This document shows, piece by piece, positions 23,841-36,070 of a DNA stretch of 64,000 bases. Each line of letters opens with the position of its first letter. Within the stretch, counting starts at the first letter, position 1. Source of the stretch: Rotaria socialis. Its lineage: Eukaryota > Rotifera > Eurotatoria > Philodinida > Philodinidae. A program made the translations under genes and the position numbers. The stretch is taken from contig CAJNYU010004611.1 in the NCBI GenBank assembly GCA_905331475.1, positions 29,637 to 93,636 of the forward strand, written 5' to 3'. Under the pieces are notes generated by a model, which was not told where the DNA came from, ran no database searches, and worked only from the letters and a program-made list of their open reading frames with translations.

Positions 23841-25017
23841 GTCAAATAATGGCGGTGGTGCATCACCAGCTGCTCCTGGTGGTTCTAAACGTATGGCTCA
23901 ACAACTGGCACAAGTCGATGAAGTTGTGGATATAATGCGACAAAATGTTGATAAGGTTTTAGAACGTGATAAAAATTTGTCACTTCTTGACGATCGAGCT
24001 GGTATATTGAAAATATGAAAACAAAATTAATTTCTAGTGTTTTTGTTTTTGCAGATAAACTACAACATAATGCAGCTCAATTTGAACAACAAGCAGGCAA
24101 ATTGAAACGAAAATTTTGGTTACAAAATATGAAGGTAAATATAGAAAGATTGCAAATAAAGAAAACATTTTGCTTATTGTTTGAATGAGATTGATTATTT
24201 TTTTGTAATCGAATTGATTAGATGATGATTATTATGGGAGTAGTAGGCACTATTTTAACTATAGTGATCATAGGTAAAATCTAATGTTGTCACAGTTACA
24301 TGATCCCAGGTCGAACATTCCGTCCACCGGATCCCGTGGGATACTCCAGGAAATATACGGGAAGCCACCACATCCTACAGGAAAACACGGGAAATCGCTG
24401 GAATATGGAAGCAGCATTTCGGTCAAAAATACTGTCGGACTTTTCCGGCGGATTCCTGCCACGTTCCGGTGCTTTGCGGCAGGAATTGATCGGAAATCAC
24501 CGGAAAAAATCCGAGAAACTTCCAACCGGGATACTGCTTCCACAAAGTCAATGGAACTATCCGGAACTAGTCGTTTTCAGGCCGGACTATTCGACCTGGG
24601 TTGCTTTTGTTTATCTTATTTCGTTGTTGTCGAATCGCCTGTTTGTCAGTGACTTTTGATAGTTGTATGTTGCTTGAATTTTACTTATCATTTATTCATT
24701 TAGGATGGATCTATTCAAAAGCTAAAGGAGCTGCACCAGCTCTCCCCGCTAATCCTGCCGAAGGTGATGCTGATACAACAACGCCTATTTCATCAGCCAA
24801 TGATGAATTGCCTAAAGTAGCCGGTGATTCTATGGCTGTACCAGCTGAAGAGAACGCAACAGGAAAACCTCGTAAAAATAAACGAAAGAAAACAACAAGT
24901 GGAGGCAGCTCAGCTAGTTCTTCAGCAGCGCCAACAAATAAAAATGATGGCTCTGCAAGTGGGGCGGATACTTTGAAGTCTGTTAAAAAACGGCTGATTC
25001 GTACACTTCTACAATAG
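23841..25017 (+). CDS. VAMP/synaptobrevin v-SNARE, copy B, with long luminal tail (first exon missing)
   Basis: Exons 23841-24001, 24055-24134, 24222-24273 and 24704-25017 join in phase. The SNARE core reads [20 protein letters not shown], with the zero-layer Arg, and continues [18 protein letters not shown] and [13 protein letters not shown]. One membrane span follows ([17 protein letters not shown]). It is a tandem paralogue of the gene 1.4 kb upstream, on the same strand, but lacks the intron inside the SNARE motif that copy A has. Its C-terminal tail is about 100 residues, rich in Ala, Pro, Ser and Lys (for example [16 protein letters not shown]), much longer than the few luminal residues of vertebrate VAMPs. 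The last intron carries a GC-rich TIR element. The first exon starts in phase 1, so the start codon lies upstream and was not located. Confidence 0.88.
24305..24600. mobile_element. GC-rich TIR element, CCCAGGTYGA family, copy 1
   Basis: Ends CCCAGGTCGAACA and its near-inverse TATTCGACCTGGG bound a 296-bp block clearly richer in G+C than its surroundings. Internal inverted segments (TTTCCGGCGG against CCGGAAAA) suggest a folded MITE. It lies in the last intron of VAMP copy B. A second element with the same ends is at 36725-37014. No convincing target duplication is visible. Confidence 0.7.
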
Positions 25018-26971
25018 TCGATAACTTTCATCAAGCAGAATACAAAACACAATAAACTTATTTCCTTCATTCCAACGCGATGTATTTACATTAAAATCCG
25101 ATTACGCTTTATTTTTGCTTGTCACTCTCTTTCTCGTATTTTTCTCCTTCCATGTTGTTTGTTTTATTGTTCGTGAACTAAAAATAATACTCCTATACAT
25201 TTGTCTAAAATATATTTTTAGGGCACATGATTCTTGCAGTATTCTATAAGTTTTATTCTTGATTGTATGAATAAATTTTATTTAATTTCATTTACTCTTA
25301 AAATAATAAAAATTGGTAATTGTTTGAATTTCATACGGAGAATGACAAATATAACTGAATTTTGTTTCACAACAATACAAACTAGATCTGTATGCTTAAA
25401 ATTCTTTGTTCATTAATCGAACAATAATCATTATAATAACATATAGAGTGAATGATCTATCGAACATTCATGATAGTCATCATCAAATCGTTTTTTGAAA
25501 AAGCGCTATGTAATCAATTATCAGGCGAAAAATCAAATGTCTTATTTTAGAACTCACCTTTATTATGATACAATAACAACGAGAAAAAACAACGATATCA
25601 ATACAGGCATGGAAAGTATGGTTTATTTTTGATGATCTGTATTCTAGCGAACACAGCAAAAACAAGACTTCTATCTTGCACAATAGACAATAAACAAAAC
25701 ACGCTATATGAACACAACGAAATTGAATCCATGTATTCAATGATTTGATTCTATTGCGGTCTCACATACAATAATGTTTGTGGCAAGATGCTACTAAGCA
25801 ATTCTCTGAAATTGTTCATTCAACTGAGAAAATAATCAAATATTAATATCTTTATTAGAATTCGATTAATTCAGTCGGCTGTAGGCTGAACATTCACGCA
25901 CCCAATCTTCATCAGAAGAACCTGCAGTATGAATGGTCTGACACCAATGGCAATTGACCATTGATCAAACTCAAAATTGATGTGAGCAGTTTTTTAGAAC
26001 AGGACTTTCCAATCACATTCGTATAATTTACTTGCCAATAGAAATACCACTTCTAGAAGCTCAATCATTGTGATTACTTGATAATAACATCGTAATGCTT
26101 TGAAATAGTAGAATTTCACAATATGCTTCACTTGATATTAAATTGTTGACAACAGTTATGCTATGAATCATTTGACTATTTACTTGCGGTCAACCATTTT
26201 CATGATTCTTTTTTCATTATCTCTGCAGATATTCTAAACATACTTTTGCATGTTCTGTATTCTTCAGTTAAAATAAGAGTAAAGTCAGGTAAGTAAAGTT
26301 ATAGACTTTTAAAGATTACTAAAGCATTGAAATTAGTGTCTGATTTTGTTTTAATTTGCTACAAAATTGATGTAATTTGACATGGAAACTGATGTAGTAA
26401 TCATTTCAAAACAAAATCAATACATATAATGGTTTTTCAACTGAATTGTAGCCTGACGTTTTTTTTTTTACAATGGTAGTTTGTAACATTCAGCAGCTCA
26501 TATGTTACTTGAGCAAGTCGTTATTTCTTTTGCAGAAAAAACATAAGATTTCATTTATAGCTTTATGCTTAGAAAGTGAAATATATATCGTCAAAAAATT
26601 TTCATGTAAAAAATGTAAATTTAATCAAAATTAAACTCGCTTGCAGGCGGAAAAAGAGAAATGTATTTTGTATTTGTGCACTACTGCTAGTGAAGACAGC
26701 AAGAGACGAAGAATTTATATACGAAGTCATATTATATTCTTTGGTTTTTATTCGCATTTATAACTGTCGTTTGATAATTATTTGTCTTTGCTTCCTGCAG
26801 AAATACATGGCGTTCAAATGAATAAAGCCAATATCAAGATATTTTATTGATTGTTGCTTGTTAGATTCGCCACTAAATTCAGCAATAGAAAAGCGTTTGC
26901 TATTAGCGATTACAGTAAAGTAAATGGATTTTTCTAAATTTAGGTAAACAAGTACAAAAAAAAGGATTGAA
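25018..26971. other. Intergenic region, nothing recognised
   Basis: Open frames are all short (under 92 codons) and without family motifs. The base composition is uniformly AT-rich. The right end should hold the promoter of the GH39 gene. Confidence 0.4.
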
Positions 26972-29527
26972 ATGTCGTTCACAAATAATATTGAAGTTAA
27001 CTGTAATAACTGTGTCGGTGAATTGAGACATATTTGGACATCAATTGGTTTTGATGAGATTAATTGGTCTTACACTGAAAGAGGAAAATACTTGCTCAAG
27101 ACACTGAAAGGTAAGAAAACCTCATTCTTTACCATAGCATCATAATAATTCATGCAAATCAATTTTCTAACAAGCTCTATTTCAAACATAGATTATGCAA
27201 GATTACAGAAGATTCCTATTAGAACTTGTTTCTGTTAGACGTATCCTTTATTGTCAAGCAAAGTATGCTTTCTACTCGAATAGAAGTAATCACTTCTATG
27301 GCTTAAAAATAATATTAAGAATTGGATGAACTCAATCAATCTAAAATACGTAGTGTATCCCTAAGATATTTCATGCTTTTATTTTAGATCTTTAAATTAG
27401 ATTATAATCCATATTGGTTTATAGATAAGCTGGGAGGAGAATTCAGTAGGTTCGGGCGGGCAAAAAATTATTTCTCAGTGTAACGGCATTCTGCCATCAA
27501 TCTGAGCTTGTCAATGAGATGCAGCTCTATAGAACTTATGCAATTATTTCAGCTAGTAAAAAATATCATTTCAGATTCTATTCAAAACCAATCGTTATCG
27601 AAAAACCTTCTTTTTTAAACTCCCTCAATATGTATTGAACATTTAGACACAGTTATGGAAAAACCATATTATGTTCGAAATCATAACATATTTACAAGTG
27701 GCAATATGCTCAGTTATCCCGCTGGTGGATCAACAAATATCTACATGGAGGATGAAGACGGACGAGCATATTATAATTTTGAAATCATTGATAAAATCTA
27801 CGATAATTATGTTGAACATGGTTTTATACCAATAATTGAATTAGATTTTATGCCATTAGATTTAGTACCAGATTCAAAAGATTTACCATCTGATTGGGCA
27901 ATGGGTCGAGATGTAGGGCATGAGTCGTATGAACAAAATAAATGGAAATTACCACCTAAAGATTATAAAAAATGGCAGCAGTTAATTGAAATATTTGCTA
28001 ATCATCTTTACGAAAGATATGGTGAACAAGTACAAAATTGGTATTTCGAAGTATGGAATGAGCCGAATTTAACAAACTATTGGTTAGGATCAGTTGAAGA
28101 TTATTGTAAACTATATGATTATTCTGCTGAAGCAATTAAACGAGTAAATAAATCTTTTAAGATTGGCGGACCAGCTACATCGGATATTGGAACAGAGTTT
28201 TTAAAACAATTTTTAGACCACGTGACATCCGGTAAAAATTATGTAACGGATGAAATCGGAACGGCTATTGATTTCATATCATTTCATACAAAAGGTATCG
28301 TAACGGAAACTTTAGATGGAAACATTCGCAAAATTTTCAGAATTTAATGTTGTTTCAGACTGTTCAGCAGTTTATATTAGTTCAGATTCCCGTTAAAGAA
28401 CTATTTAAAAATAATAGTCATAGTAGTCCTTACTTTTATATTAAACAACGTCGAGTCATTATCTCTTCTTTAATAGTTACCATCAAATATCTCATATTAC
28501 CCTCCAAGCCTAGCATTATTAATGTAGAGAATTTTTCTAGCTAAATTTATTTCTATTGTGTTTTTTTGAACTTGTTTTACTTTCCCTTTCTTCTTCGTTC
28601 CTTGAAAACGTAATTGGCCCATCTAGAATCTTGTATAGTGATACAAAATATTTGACTTTGAATTCACGGTTGAAAAATAAACCTTATTTTCATTTGTAAA
28701 AAGGTGCCTATTATGTTCCTCGAAGATCTTATGGTCATAAAGTTAATCATCAATCACCAAGTCTTGCAAAGATTCTAAACGATATTCGTAGTAACTTAAT
28801 CGTTTGTAATGAATTTGAACAATTGAATAATTTACCAATCTTTATTGATGAATGTGATCCTGCTGTCGGTACAATTTATGGTGTTTATGATAATCCAAAT
28901 TACAATATATGCAATACAGAATATTATCCTTGTATTGTTGCATCGATGATCTATCATATATTATCTTTGTCTAGTCGAATTCAAATGATAACACATTGGT
29001 CCTTTTATATGGAAGGAAAACGATTATTTGAAGGTAATAGAACGCTAATGACAAACTATAATTTACATTTACCTATTTTATCTGGTTTGAAATTATTCGG
29101 AAAATTAAAATATAAACGATTACTCATTGAAACGAATCAAATACATTTGCCAATTTTTGGTATCGCAACATGTGACGATGAAAATAAAAGTTATCAATTA
29201 TTACTTTTCTATCATGTTGACGATTGGACACATGAAGATATTCAATCGATTAGTATCACTTTTAAAAATATTCCATTAGAAAATGTACTATTGAAGCATT
29301 ATCGAATTGATTCAAATCATAATAATCCATATGTAGAATGGGTTAGAATGGGAAAACCAGATGAATTGAATCCGAATCAATTAGAGCATTTGAAACATAG
29401 TCAAGAATTAAAATTATTGTATGCTCCAGTTAAATATAAGATTGAAAATAATCAATTAAAATTAGCTTCATTTGATTTGCCGAGTCATTCGATCTCGCTT
29501 ATTGAATTAACAAATATTAGCATTTAA
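26972..29527 (+). CDS. Glycoside hydrolase family 39 (beta-xylosidase / alpha-L-iduronidase-like)
   Basis: Three exons: 26972-27110, 27647-28294 and 28704-29527, phases 1 and 1, giving about 536 residues. GH39 enzymes remove xylose or iduronic acid with retention of configuration using two glutamates. Both are visible: the acid/base in WYFEVWNEPNL and the nucleophile in IFIDECDPAVG, which matches the DEADP segment of animal iduronidases. Other landmarks are HIWTSIGF near the N-terminus, YYVRNHNIFTSGNML, IGGPATSD and DFISFHTKGAYY across the second junction. There is no signal peptide, so the product is predicted intracellular, unlike lysosomal iduronidase. The sequence feels closer to bacterial GH39 xylosidases, which could reflect transfer followed by intron gain; this is inference. 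An unspliced reading stops 51 bases past the second donor. Confidence 0.85.
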
Positions 29528-30661
29528 AGTAATACGCTTAATTGTATGTTCCAAATAAAAAGTAAAGATTTGATACAAAACGTAATTTTAGAACCATATT
29601 TATTCAGGAAAAATAAGTGAGAATTACCCTCGACGATTGTAATATGAGGCACATTTTTTTAGATTAAATTTCACTACCTGGACGGAGTACATGCATCTAT
29701 CTGCGCATTCTTGTTTTTTTTTCTCTTTTTATTACCACGGAGTTTGATGAGTGTTCAAGGACTGTGGAATAGGATTTTCTCCTCAGTTCTCCCACAGTTT
29801 CCCGAATACTAAAATTCAAAAAATACAATATCCACGAGAGTTTTTACTCTTATACTCATTTTCATCCGGTAATTTGTATACGGCACAAAGCATATTTCAG
29901 AGAAAGCATATTATAACATAAGACAAAATACCTAAAAGTAAACAACGAGAGCATGAATCATAAAATACAAAGGAAAACAAAACTTAACAATGAGTGAAAA
30001 GAGAACGCGCATCGAAAAAGGAAAAGTTAATAGCAGCGACTGAATTTGTAACCCTTTAACATACTCTTTAAAACTTTCGTTTCATATGTAACTCTATAGT
30101 CTTTCGACTGAATTTGCAATACTTTCAAATTGCACAGTTATTGACTAATCAGCGCATACAACATTTCAACGAGCAACAGCAGGTGAAGGCAAATATCAAT
30201 TCACTCTCTCGGAGTTTTTTTCTTCGGATAGAAAATGATACTATATAATAAACAAAGATAAACAATTCTTTTTAGGAGTTCATTAGTCTATTTTTAGTAT
30301 TCCAAACTTAGTTGTATAACCTATTAGCTTCCGATCATGTTTGCAAATTGTTTATTCAAGAAAATTTATTCAGATACTGCTGACTTCTTTGTATTAATTA
30401 TTATAAACTTCGTGTCTAACATGCATGAAAATGACTCATTTATGAAATCTGTTTTCGTTCTATGTAATTTCTACACTACACAGTCAGTATATGCAAGTTT
30501 AGTCAAAATACATCATAAAAAGAAGTAACGGATATTATTCAGTTTCTTAGTGGTCCTGCGGCAGCTGATTTAATATGAAACTTGATATCTTCGTTTAGGT
30601 ATACAACTGTAATCTATTCTAGAGTAATAATTAAGACAAACTAATTAATAATACTAAAAGT
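29528..30661. other. Intergenic region, nothing recognised
   Basis: 3' region of the GH39 gene and 5' region of the phosphatase gene. Only one frame of 63 codons, without recognisable content. Confidence 0.4.
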
Positions 30662-31349
30662 ATGGCCATAAAACCGGTTTCGACAAGTGTATGGATAGGA
30701 GAGCTGACATTAGACAAATTACAACATGAAATGCATGCCAGTAAAAATGAATTAGCTTATCTTCAACAGTTAATCAATCTCCGATCAAAGAAACGACAAA
30801 TACAATCACCTAAAGATGCAGGTTATGCCCGCCCTTCAGTAATTATCGATAAATTTCTTTATCATGGCGAGTTGAAACATGCAGAAAACAAGTATCTACT
30901 AAATGATCGCAACATTGGACATATTATCAATGTGAGTGACTGTCCATTGCAACAGGATATTGTCGAGCATTTCAATGTACTTTGGATCAATTTGGACGAT
31001 AATTTTGGTGTTGATATTTCGCAATATTTCGAGACAACAAATGAATTTTTGAATATTTGTAAGGCAAAAGACGAAAAAGTGCTCGTTCATTGTCGGATGG
31101 GTATCTCTCGTTCATCTACGATTGTTCTTGCTTATCTACTGAAGTAATATTTTTATTTATGGACAACGATTCTCATTCTTTTGATCTAGGTATCACTATG
31201 ATTCGTTGCCCAATGCTTACGATTACTTAGTTGAACGACGTCGTTTTGCTGCTCCCAATCACAGTTTTTTCTTACAGCTAATTCGTTATGAGCGCAAACT
31301 GTACGAGAAACCGGATGTCAAAAAGCCACCAACTATTGACGAAAAATAA
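30662..31349 (+). CDS. Atypical dual-specificity protein phosphatase
   Basis: Two exons, 30662-31143 and 31190-31349, join in phase (KYHYDSLPNAYDYLVERRR across the junction) and give about 213 residues. The P-loop is VHCRMGISRSSTIVLAYLL, a complete HCxxGxxRS/T signature, so the enzyme is predicted active on phospho-Ser/Thr/Tyr. The upstream segment VLWINLDDNFGVDISQYF supplies the general-acid aspartate in the usual DUSP position (L-x-D-D). The core is preceded by about 60 residues with a coiled-coil-like stretch (ELAYLQQLINLRSKKRQ). It has no rhodanese/CH2 domain, so it is an atypical DUSP and not a classic MAP-kinase phosphatase. It differs from the decayed PTP domains at 5.8-8.4 kb. Confidence 0.88.
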
Positions 31350-31680
31350 GTTCGAATGGATACACCTGATAAAAAATGAACTTCCAAAAGTTTTGCCTGA
31401 TCTATGACAGGCAATTTTTAAGCCCAGACGACAAAATATAACAGAATGCTTCTACAGACCTATTGCACATCTATGATATTGTGGTAGGATTTTCTTTGCA
31501 TCTTATATGATTAGGGTGTGAGCTTGAATATTTCATTGATACGCGCCACACCCTAAAATTTTTCTGAAAAGAAGCCATTCAGCGCTATGTTTGATAACAG
31601 TATTTTCACACTAAATTCGGTACCATACTACACGTGCTTTTATTCTATTCAATAAAAAGAACCTGTTTATTCGAGTCATA

Positions 31681-32355
31681 TTAGTCATAGCAAACTGAAA
31701 CATCTTGTGGCGCTGGACATTGTCCACCAAAATATAAGCCTTGATACGCGCCACTACTAAACTTAGGACATGAACGATGTTGAACTGTTTGAACTTCGAG
31801 AACTTGATTCGCATCATCAGACAATTGATAAACGGTTTTAGTTTCTTCGAATGTTAACTGCAACTTGTACCACGTGTTGATGCGAAGCTTTGCTGAAAAT
31901 TCTTTCAACAATATACCCGAAAATTGGTATGGTTTAAGGCCATTATCATAGGCAGATGCAGCCAATTCGACTAAGTCAGCTTCAGCACAATCGACTCGCT
32001 CAGAAATAACAAATCCTTGGGAATCATATTGGAGGCAACTACCGGCTCGGCGCCAAACGAATCGATCCGAATCCATCAATTGAGAATTAAGATATCCGCA
32101 ACGAGTAGAACCCCAGACTGCGTTCCATGATTGTGAGCACGAGCGTCCATTAATTTCTGTTGGAGGAAACAAATAACGGGCAGTACTTTCTGTAAACTGA
32201 ATACGCACTGAAATGACTGATTCATTTTTAAAACCATAAAATGGAAGTGTTGACGTAAAATGTTGCCCTTGTTTCACAATTCGACAATCCAATGAATGAG
32301 CTCCGTTGAAGACAAACAAAACAGTGAGAAGCGTTAAATATAGCATTTCAATCAA
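31681..32355 (-). CDS. Secreted cysteine-containing protein of unknown function
   Basis: A single 224-codon frame starts with a clear signal peptide (MIEMLYLTLLTVLFVFNGAHS) followed by LDCRIVKQGQ. The mature part has eight or so cysteines spread over its length and no transmembrane segment. I recognise no domain. The spacing (NTWYKLQLTFEETKTVYQL) is compatible with a beta-sandwich extracellular protein. It is convergent with the upstream phosphatase (stop to stop about 330 bases), whose 3' region lies in 31350-31680. Confidence 0.65.
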   Translation of the reverse strand: MIEMLYLTLLTVLFVFNGAHSLDCRIVKQGQHFTSTLPFYGFKNESVISVRIQFTESTARYLFPPTEINGRSCSQSWNAVWGSTRCGYLNSQLMDSDRFVWRRAGSCLQYDSQGFVISERVDCAEADLVELAASAYDNGLKPYQFSGILLKEFSAKLRINTWYKLQLTFEETKTVYQLSDDANQVLEVQTVQHRSCPKFSSGAYQGLYFGGQCPAPQDVSVCYD

Positions 32356-32948
32356 TGCCTTTCGTCAATTGATTATTTGAAGTGTTTATTACAACAAAAC
32401 AAAAAACCTTTTTTCGGTTATTTTTTTTCTCATTTTCTCTTTAATCTTTTATTTTTTGCAGTAATTCAATACTATTTCATCATCAAACTATACATATTGC
32501 TGTTTCAGTGCGACTAATGTCATAAAAACATTCTATCGATTCATACATCAAAATAACAATTATTGATTTTCTTAAGCGATTTAATTCGCCATCAGGTTCA
32601 GATTTCAAAATAAAGCTTTATTCGTTGAGGTAGTTCTTCATGTCAAGTTCAAATATACTATTCTCAAACATAACCCAGTGCTGATTTTCTAGTTGATCAT
32701 GTAAACAAACGAATTGAGTATTCCTATATTTCACTTTAGCCATTATCGAATTGTAGTGTATAATAAGTCGTAGTTTTACTTAAACGATGTAGAGAATACT
32801 GGCACGCGTGCCTTCATTGATACTCACAATTCTATATCATGCCCACATTAATACAACACACTATGCATTGTGTATTATTTGAAAGCAAATAAGAAAGTCT
32901 GCAATTAATTAATGATGATACAACTGCAAAAGAAGAAAAAAAAACGCT
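32356..32948. other. Intergenic region, nothing recognised
   Basis: AT-rich. It holds the promoter side of the secreted-protein gene and the 3' end of the C45-type hydrolase gene (both on -). Confidence 0.4.
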
Positions 32949-34385
32949 TTAAGCGAAATCTTCTGAATGAGGTGCAGGTTCAGCAAATAATTTTGTCATA
33001 TCAATCCGAGTATGAACTCGATTAAATGCTTCTATTGGTCCTTGTGGATCATCAGGTGCACTATACGCAAGATAAGCTGCATTGTCACCATAATCAAGAA
33101 TTAAATTTAATGTATTGCCTGTTTCCAATAAACTAGTTATATTTCGTATAATAGTTGCTGCGTCAAGATGACTATAATGATCAATTAATAAACTACCAAA
33201 ACATGGATGATTTGATGGTTGTGGATGTGGATCCCAATAAACAATATCTTTCAATATTGGATGATTCGGCGTATTGTACATATCTTCCCAAGAATAGGCA
33301 TTAAATTCTTTAGCACTATATTCAATACCAAGAAATCCAACACTATTATTATCATTAATCGAAGAATTTCGATGGAATTCTCCAAGACCAAGATGAACTG
33401 AACAAGTTCGATGTGTATTTATAAGCATACTTAAAGCAGTATCAAGTGAATTTGAAAATTGAATTACATCTCGAAGAACATATGTCCATGGGTTACCCAA
33501 ACGTGAAGTTATATCTTGTTCTGTAGTAATCCAAACTTTCTGTCCTAGACCAACAGAAACTTCATTGTACGCTCCTATAGATCCAACAAGACCAGCATAA
33601 CCAAAATTAGCAAACGTATGTGATGTCGTGTATTTTTGTTTATAATACTCATGAAAATGGTCAGCATAGCCGGCATATGATGCATTAGGATGATAGACAG
33701 TTACTGTTGCATATTTAGCAATTGGTGCTTTTTCGTCCCAATCTAGTGAACGAAGATGAAGTAATGTTGTGGATGATGCAGTAGATTCGCCCCAAGCTCC
33801 CAATACACTACAAGCAGCTTTGATCAATTCTGGAATTAGATTAAGTCGACGTATATCTTTATATGATATGCCACTACCAGCAGCAAGACCTTGAAGTTCT
33901 TCATCGTACCAAGGTGGTGTATATTGACGAGTTATATCATAATTAAGATCAAGAGCACCACGCAAACCAAATTCAGCAAGCCATTTCGCAATAAGCTACT
34001 CAAATAATAATATAATTATTTGTTAAATAAGAAAACAAAAAACATGATTCATCTTTACAGGTGGTACTTGTTTAATCAAGTCTTCGATCTTATTCTCCAA
34101 ATAAGCAAAATACTCTGGAACAAGCTGTTGTAGATCTTCACTCATCAGTTTTCCAAATGCGTAGCCCATATCATATGGTGTACCACCATAGACATGAACA
34201 ATATTAATTGTATCAAAATTGTGTCCAACAACAAAACGTTTTCCATTCAAGATCGAACTAACAAGACGTGGTTCTTCGCGTAATATTTCATTTGTATTTA
34301 ATTTACCTTTACAACTAGGATCCACTAGAGTAACGGGGCTTATTCCCACAAAAATAAAAAATACTGTAAGATGAATACCTCTCAT
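32949..34385 (-). CDS. C45-type / acid-ceramidase-like N-terminal-nucleophile hydrolase
   Basis: Two exons, 34059-34385 and 32949-33995, joined in phase 0, give about 457 residues. The product starts with a signal peptide (MRGIHLTVFFIFVGISPVTLV). The core 'AACSVLGAWGESTASSTTLL' then 'LRSLDWD' matches the peptidase C45 / acyl-CoA:6-aminopenicillanate acyltransferase family, which includes Dictyostelium dcd1-type ceramidase-like proteins. In that family the precursor cuts itself before the Cys, which becomes the N-terminal nucleophile; here that residue would be the Cys of AACS. GGTPYDMGYAFGKLM and FANFGYAGLVGSIGAYN are further family landmarks. Several N-glycosylation sequons fit a lysosomal or secreted enzyme. 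The substrate (ceramide, N-acylethanolamine or a peptide) cannot be told from sequence. Confidence 0.82.
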
Positions 34386-34705
34386 CCGCTCTGATTATGA
34401 TTGTTTGTGACGAGGAGAAAAAACAATAGAAACAATGGCAAATATACAAACAGATGGTTTATTCTCATGATCAAAATCTTTATCTACATATGATTCTTTT
34501 TATATGATAGCGTGCACAAAAGAAAAGCTACGCAGACACATTCTTTATTGAAGCAACTTTTTGAGAGTATTTAATTTTGCGATGCGTATGAATACCTGCC
34601 AATGATTACAACGAATTAAACAAGCAAAGTCATCGTTATGCAAGAAAGATGAAATCAAGATAATACGAATAACTTTTCTTTTTTTTTATCACAAAACTTG
34701 ATTCA
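34386..34705. other. Intergenic region, nothing recognised
   Basis: Short AT-rich spacer between two genes on the - strand; no motif recognised. Confidence 0.4.
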
Positions 34706-35697
34706 TCATTGAACACAATATAAATTAAAGCAAAAGTTCCATTCTAACAACACTCGATAATCAGGTTTTTCTGTGCTGTCATATTCTTCCCGAGTAAGTT
34801 TTCCTTGTACACGTTGATATTTGATGCAGAAACATTTTTCTTGTGGACAAGTACTGTCAAAAATTTGATCCCAAATTTTGAAAAAGAATCCTGTATGATA
34901 TGGCTTATTTTTAATTGAGATAGCATGGTGTAAATAATGTTGAAAGGATGTGCTTAGAATAGGATGATGCGCATCGGAATAGGAGAATTCATGACCGGAG
35001 TGCACATAAACGCCGTTTCCATATAAGAAGATAGCAAACAGAAACGAAAAAAAAAGGATGCCAATTAATTTATTGTGTATTCAAGTAGTAGATTGTTTTG
35101 AGTTAAATCGTTCCGCCTAGAAAAAAAGAAAGCTTGAGCGGCAGATTTTTTAAGCTAAAACTACAATTTGATTTGAATATTTTTACCCGAAAAAATAGAA
35201 GGTTCATATTGATGGGCATCATCGTCGGTAAGAATAGCAATGGTGATGCTCGAACCAATTGATCTAAATATTCATCAGCAATAACGGCAAATGGTGTTGG
35301 ATTAAAAAATTGATGATGATATTTGTGTACGTTCCATAATGTTTCGATTGTATGTCCTAATCAATGATAGAAAAATTCGAAAAAATCTGTAACTATAACA
35401 AAGAAACTAAATATTAAATATTCCCAACCATAATTGCCAACACCACAGTATACATCGACTTTTCCTCTAGCCATTAAGTATAATGCTAATGATGGGCAAA
35501 ATGTAGCCATAAGAAGACCTTTTAACATCATGATAATTTCCATTCGAACGGTTTTCGGGGGTGGATATTTAGCATTTGATTTCGTTAGCCATTTTTGATA
35601 GCTCACTTTAACATATTAACAAAGTATGCTAATAATTACGTTCGTTATTTCTAGAGCAAAACAATAGATAGTATTTTGATGTTGAATATTTTGTCAT
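34706..35697 (-). pseudogene. Fatty acid hydroxylase / sterol desaturase family gene with in-frame TGA
   Basis: The membrane di-iron hydroxylase family has histidine boxes HxxxH, HxxHH and HxxHH. Here the frame from about 35612 reads ...VTDFFEFFYH, then TGA (35361-35363), then LGHTIETLWNVHKYHHQFF with no change of frame. The stop codon therefore replaces the second residue of box 1 (H-stop-LGH). Box 2 is HKYHH; box 3 is HYLHH after GHEFSYSDAHHPI. A tentative first exon (ATG at 35697, MTKYSTSK) joins through a 34-nt intron. A donor at 35187 leads to an acceptor near 35115, after which the frame meets a second TGA before LIGILFFSF. Two stops point to a decayed gene, though an assembly error or a null allele is possible. 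The normal product would hydroxylate a lipid or sterol in the ER. Confidence 0.7.
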
Positions 35698-36070
35698 ATT
35701 CATTTATTGCAGCAAAAGTATTCACAAATAGTGACGTAGGTTAGATTTATCTTTTATATTTTTGGTGTACTTTGCCTTGTTGAATTCTATAGTTTGTAAT
35801 GCACCGTATGATCTATGTTTCTTTTGATATTGGTTAATGTTGAATGTTTCTGTTGGCTTGTAAAGATAGTACACAATTTCATATGAGTATTGTCTCTTCG
35901 CATGCAGGAAGAAGATATACCATATTTTACTTGTCTTCAGGATACTAAAAACATATCATGCATAATCCGTTAAGTAAAAATAGTTTTAAATATATTTAGT
36001 TATCAATACCTCTTATTATGAGCTATTTCGAGTTTGTCGTTTTCTCAAAGTTTTAGAACCAAAACAGGGC

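Noticed and set aside
24268..24659. Three overlapping ORFs of 91-122 codons
   Set aside because: They lie inside the GC-rich TIR element in a VAMP intron; low stop density there is due to base composition.
35361..35363. TGA as a selenocysteine codon
   Set aside because: The position is the variable residue in HxLGH, not a Cys site in the family; no SECIS-like structure could be assessed, and a second TGA follows, so decay is simpler.
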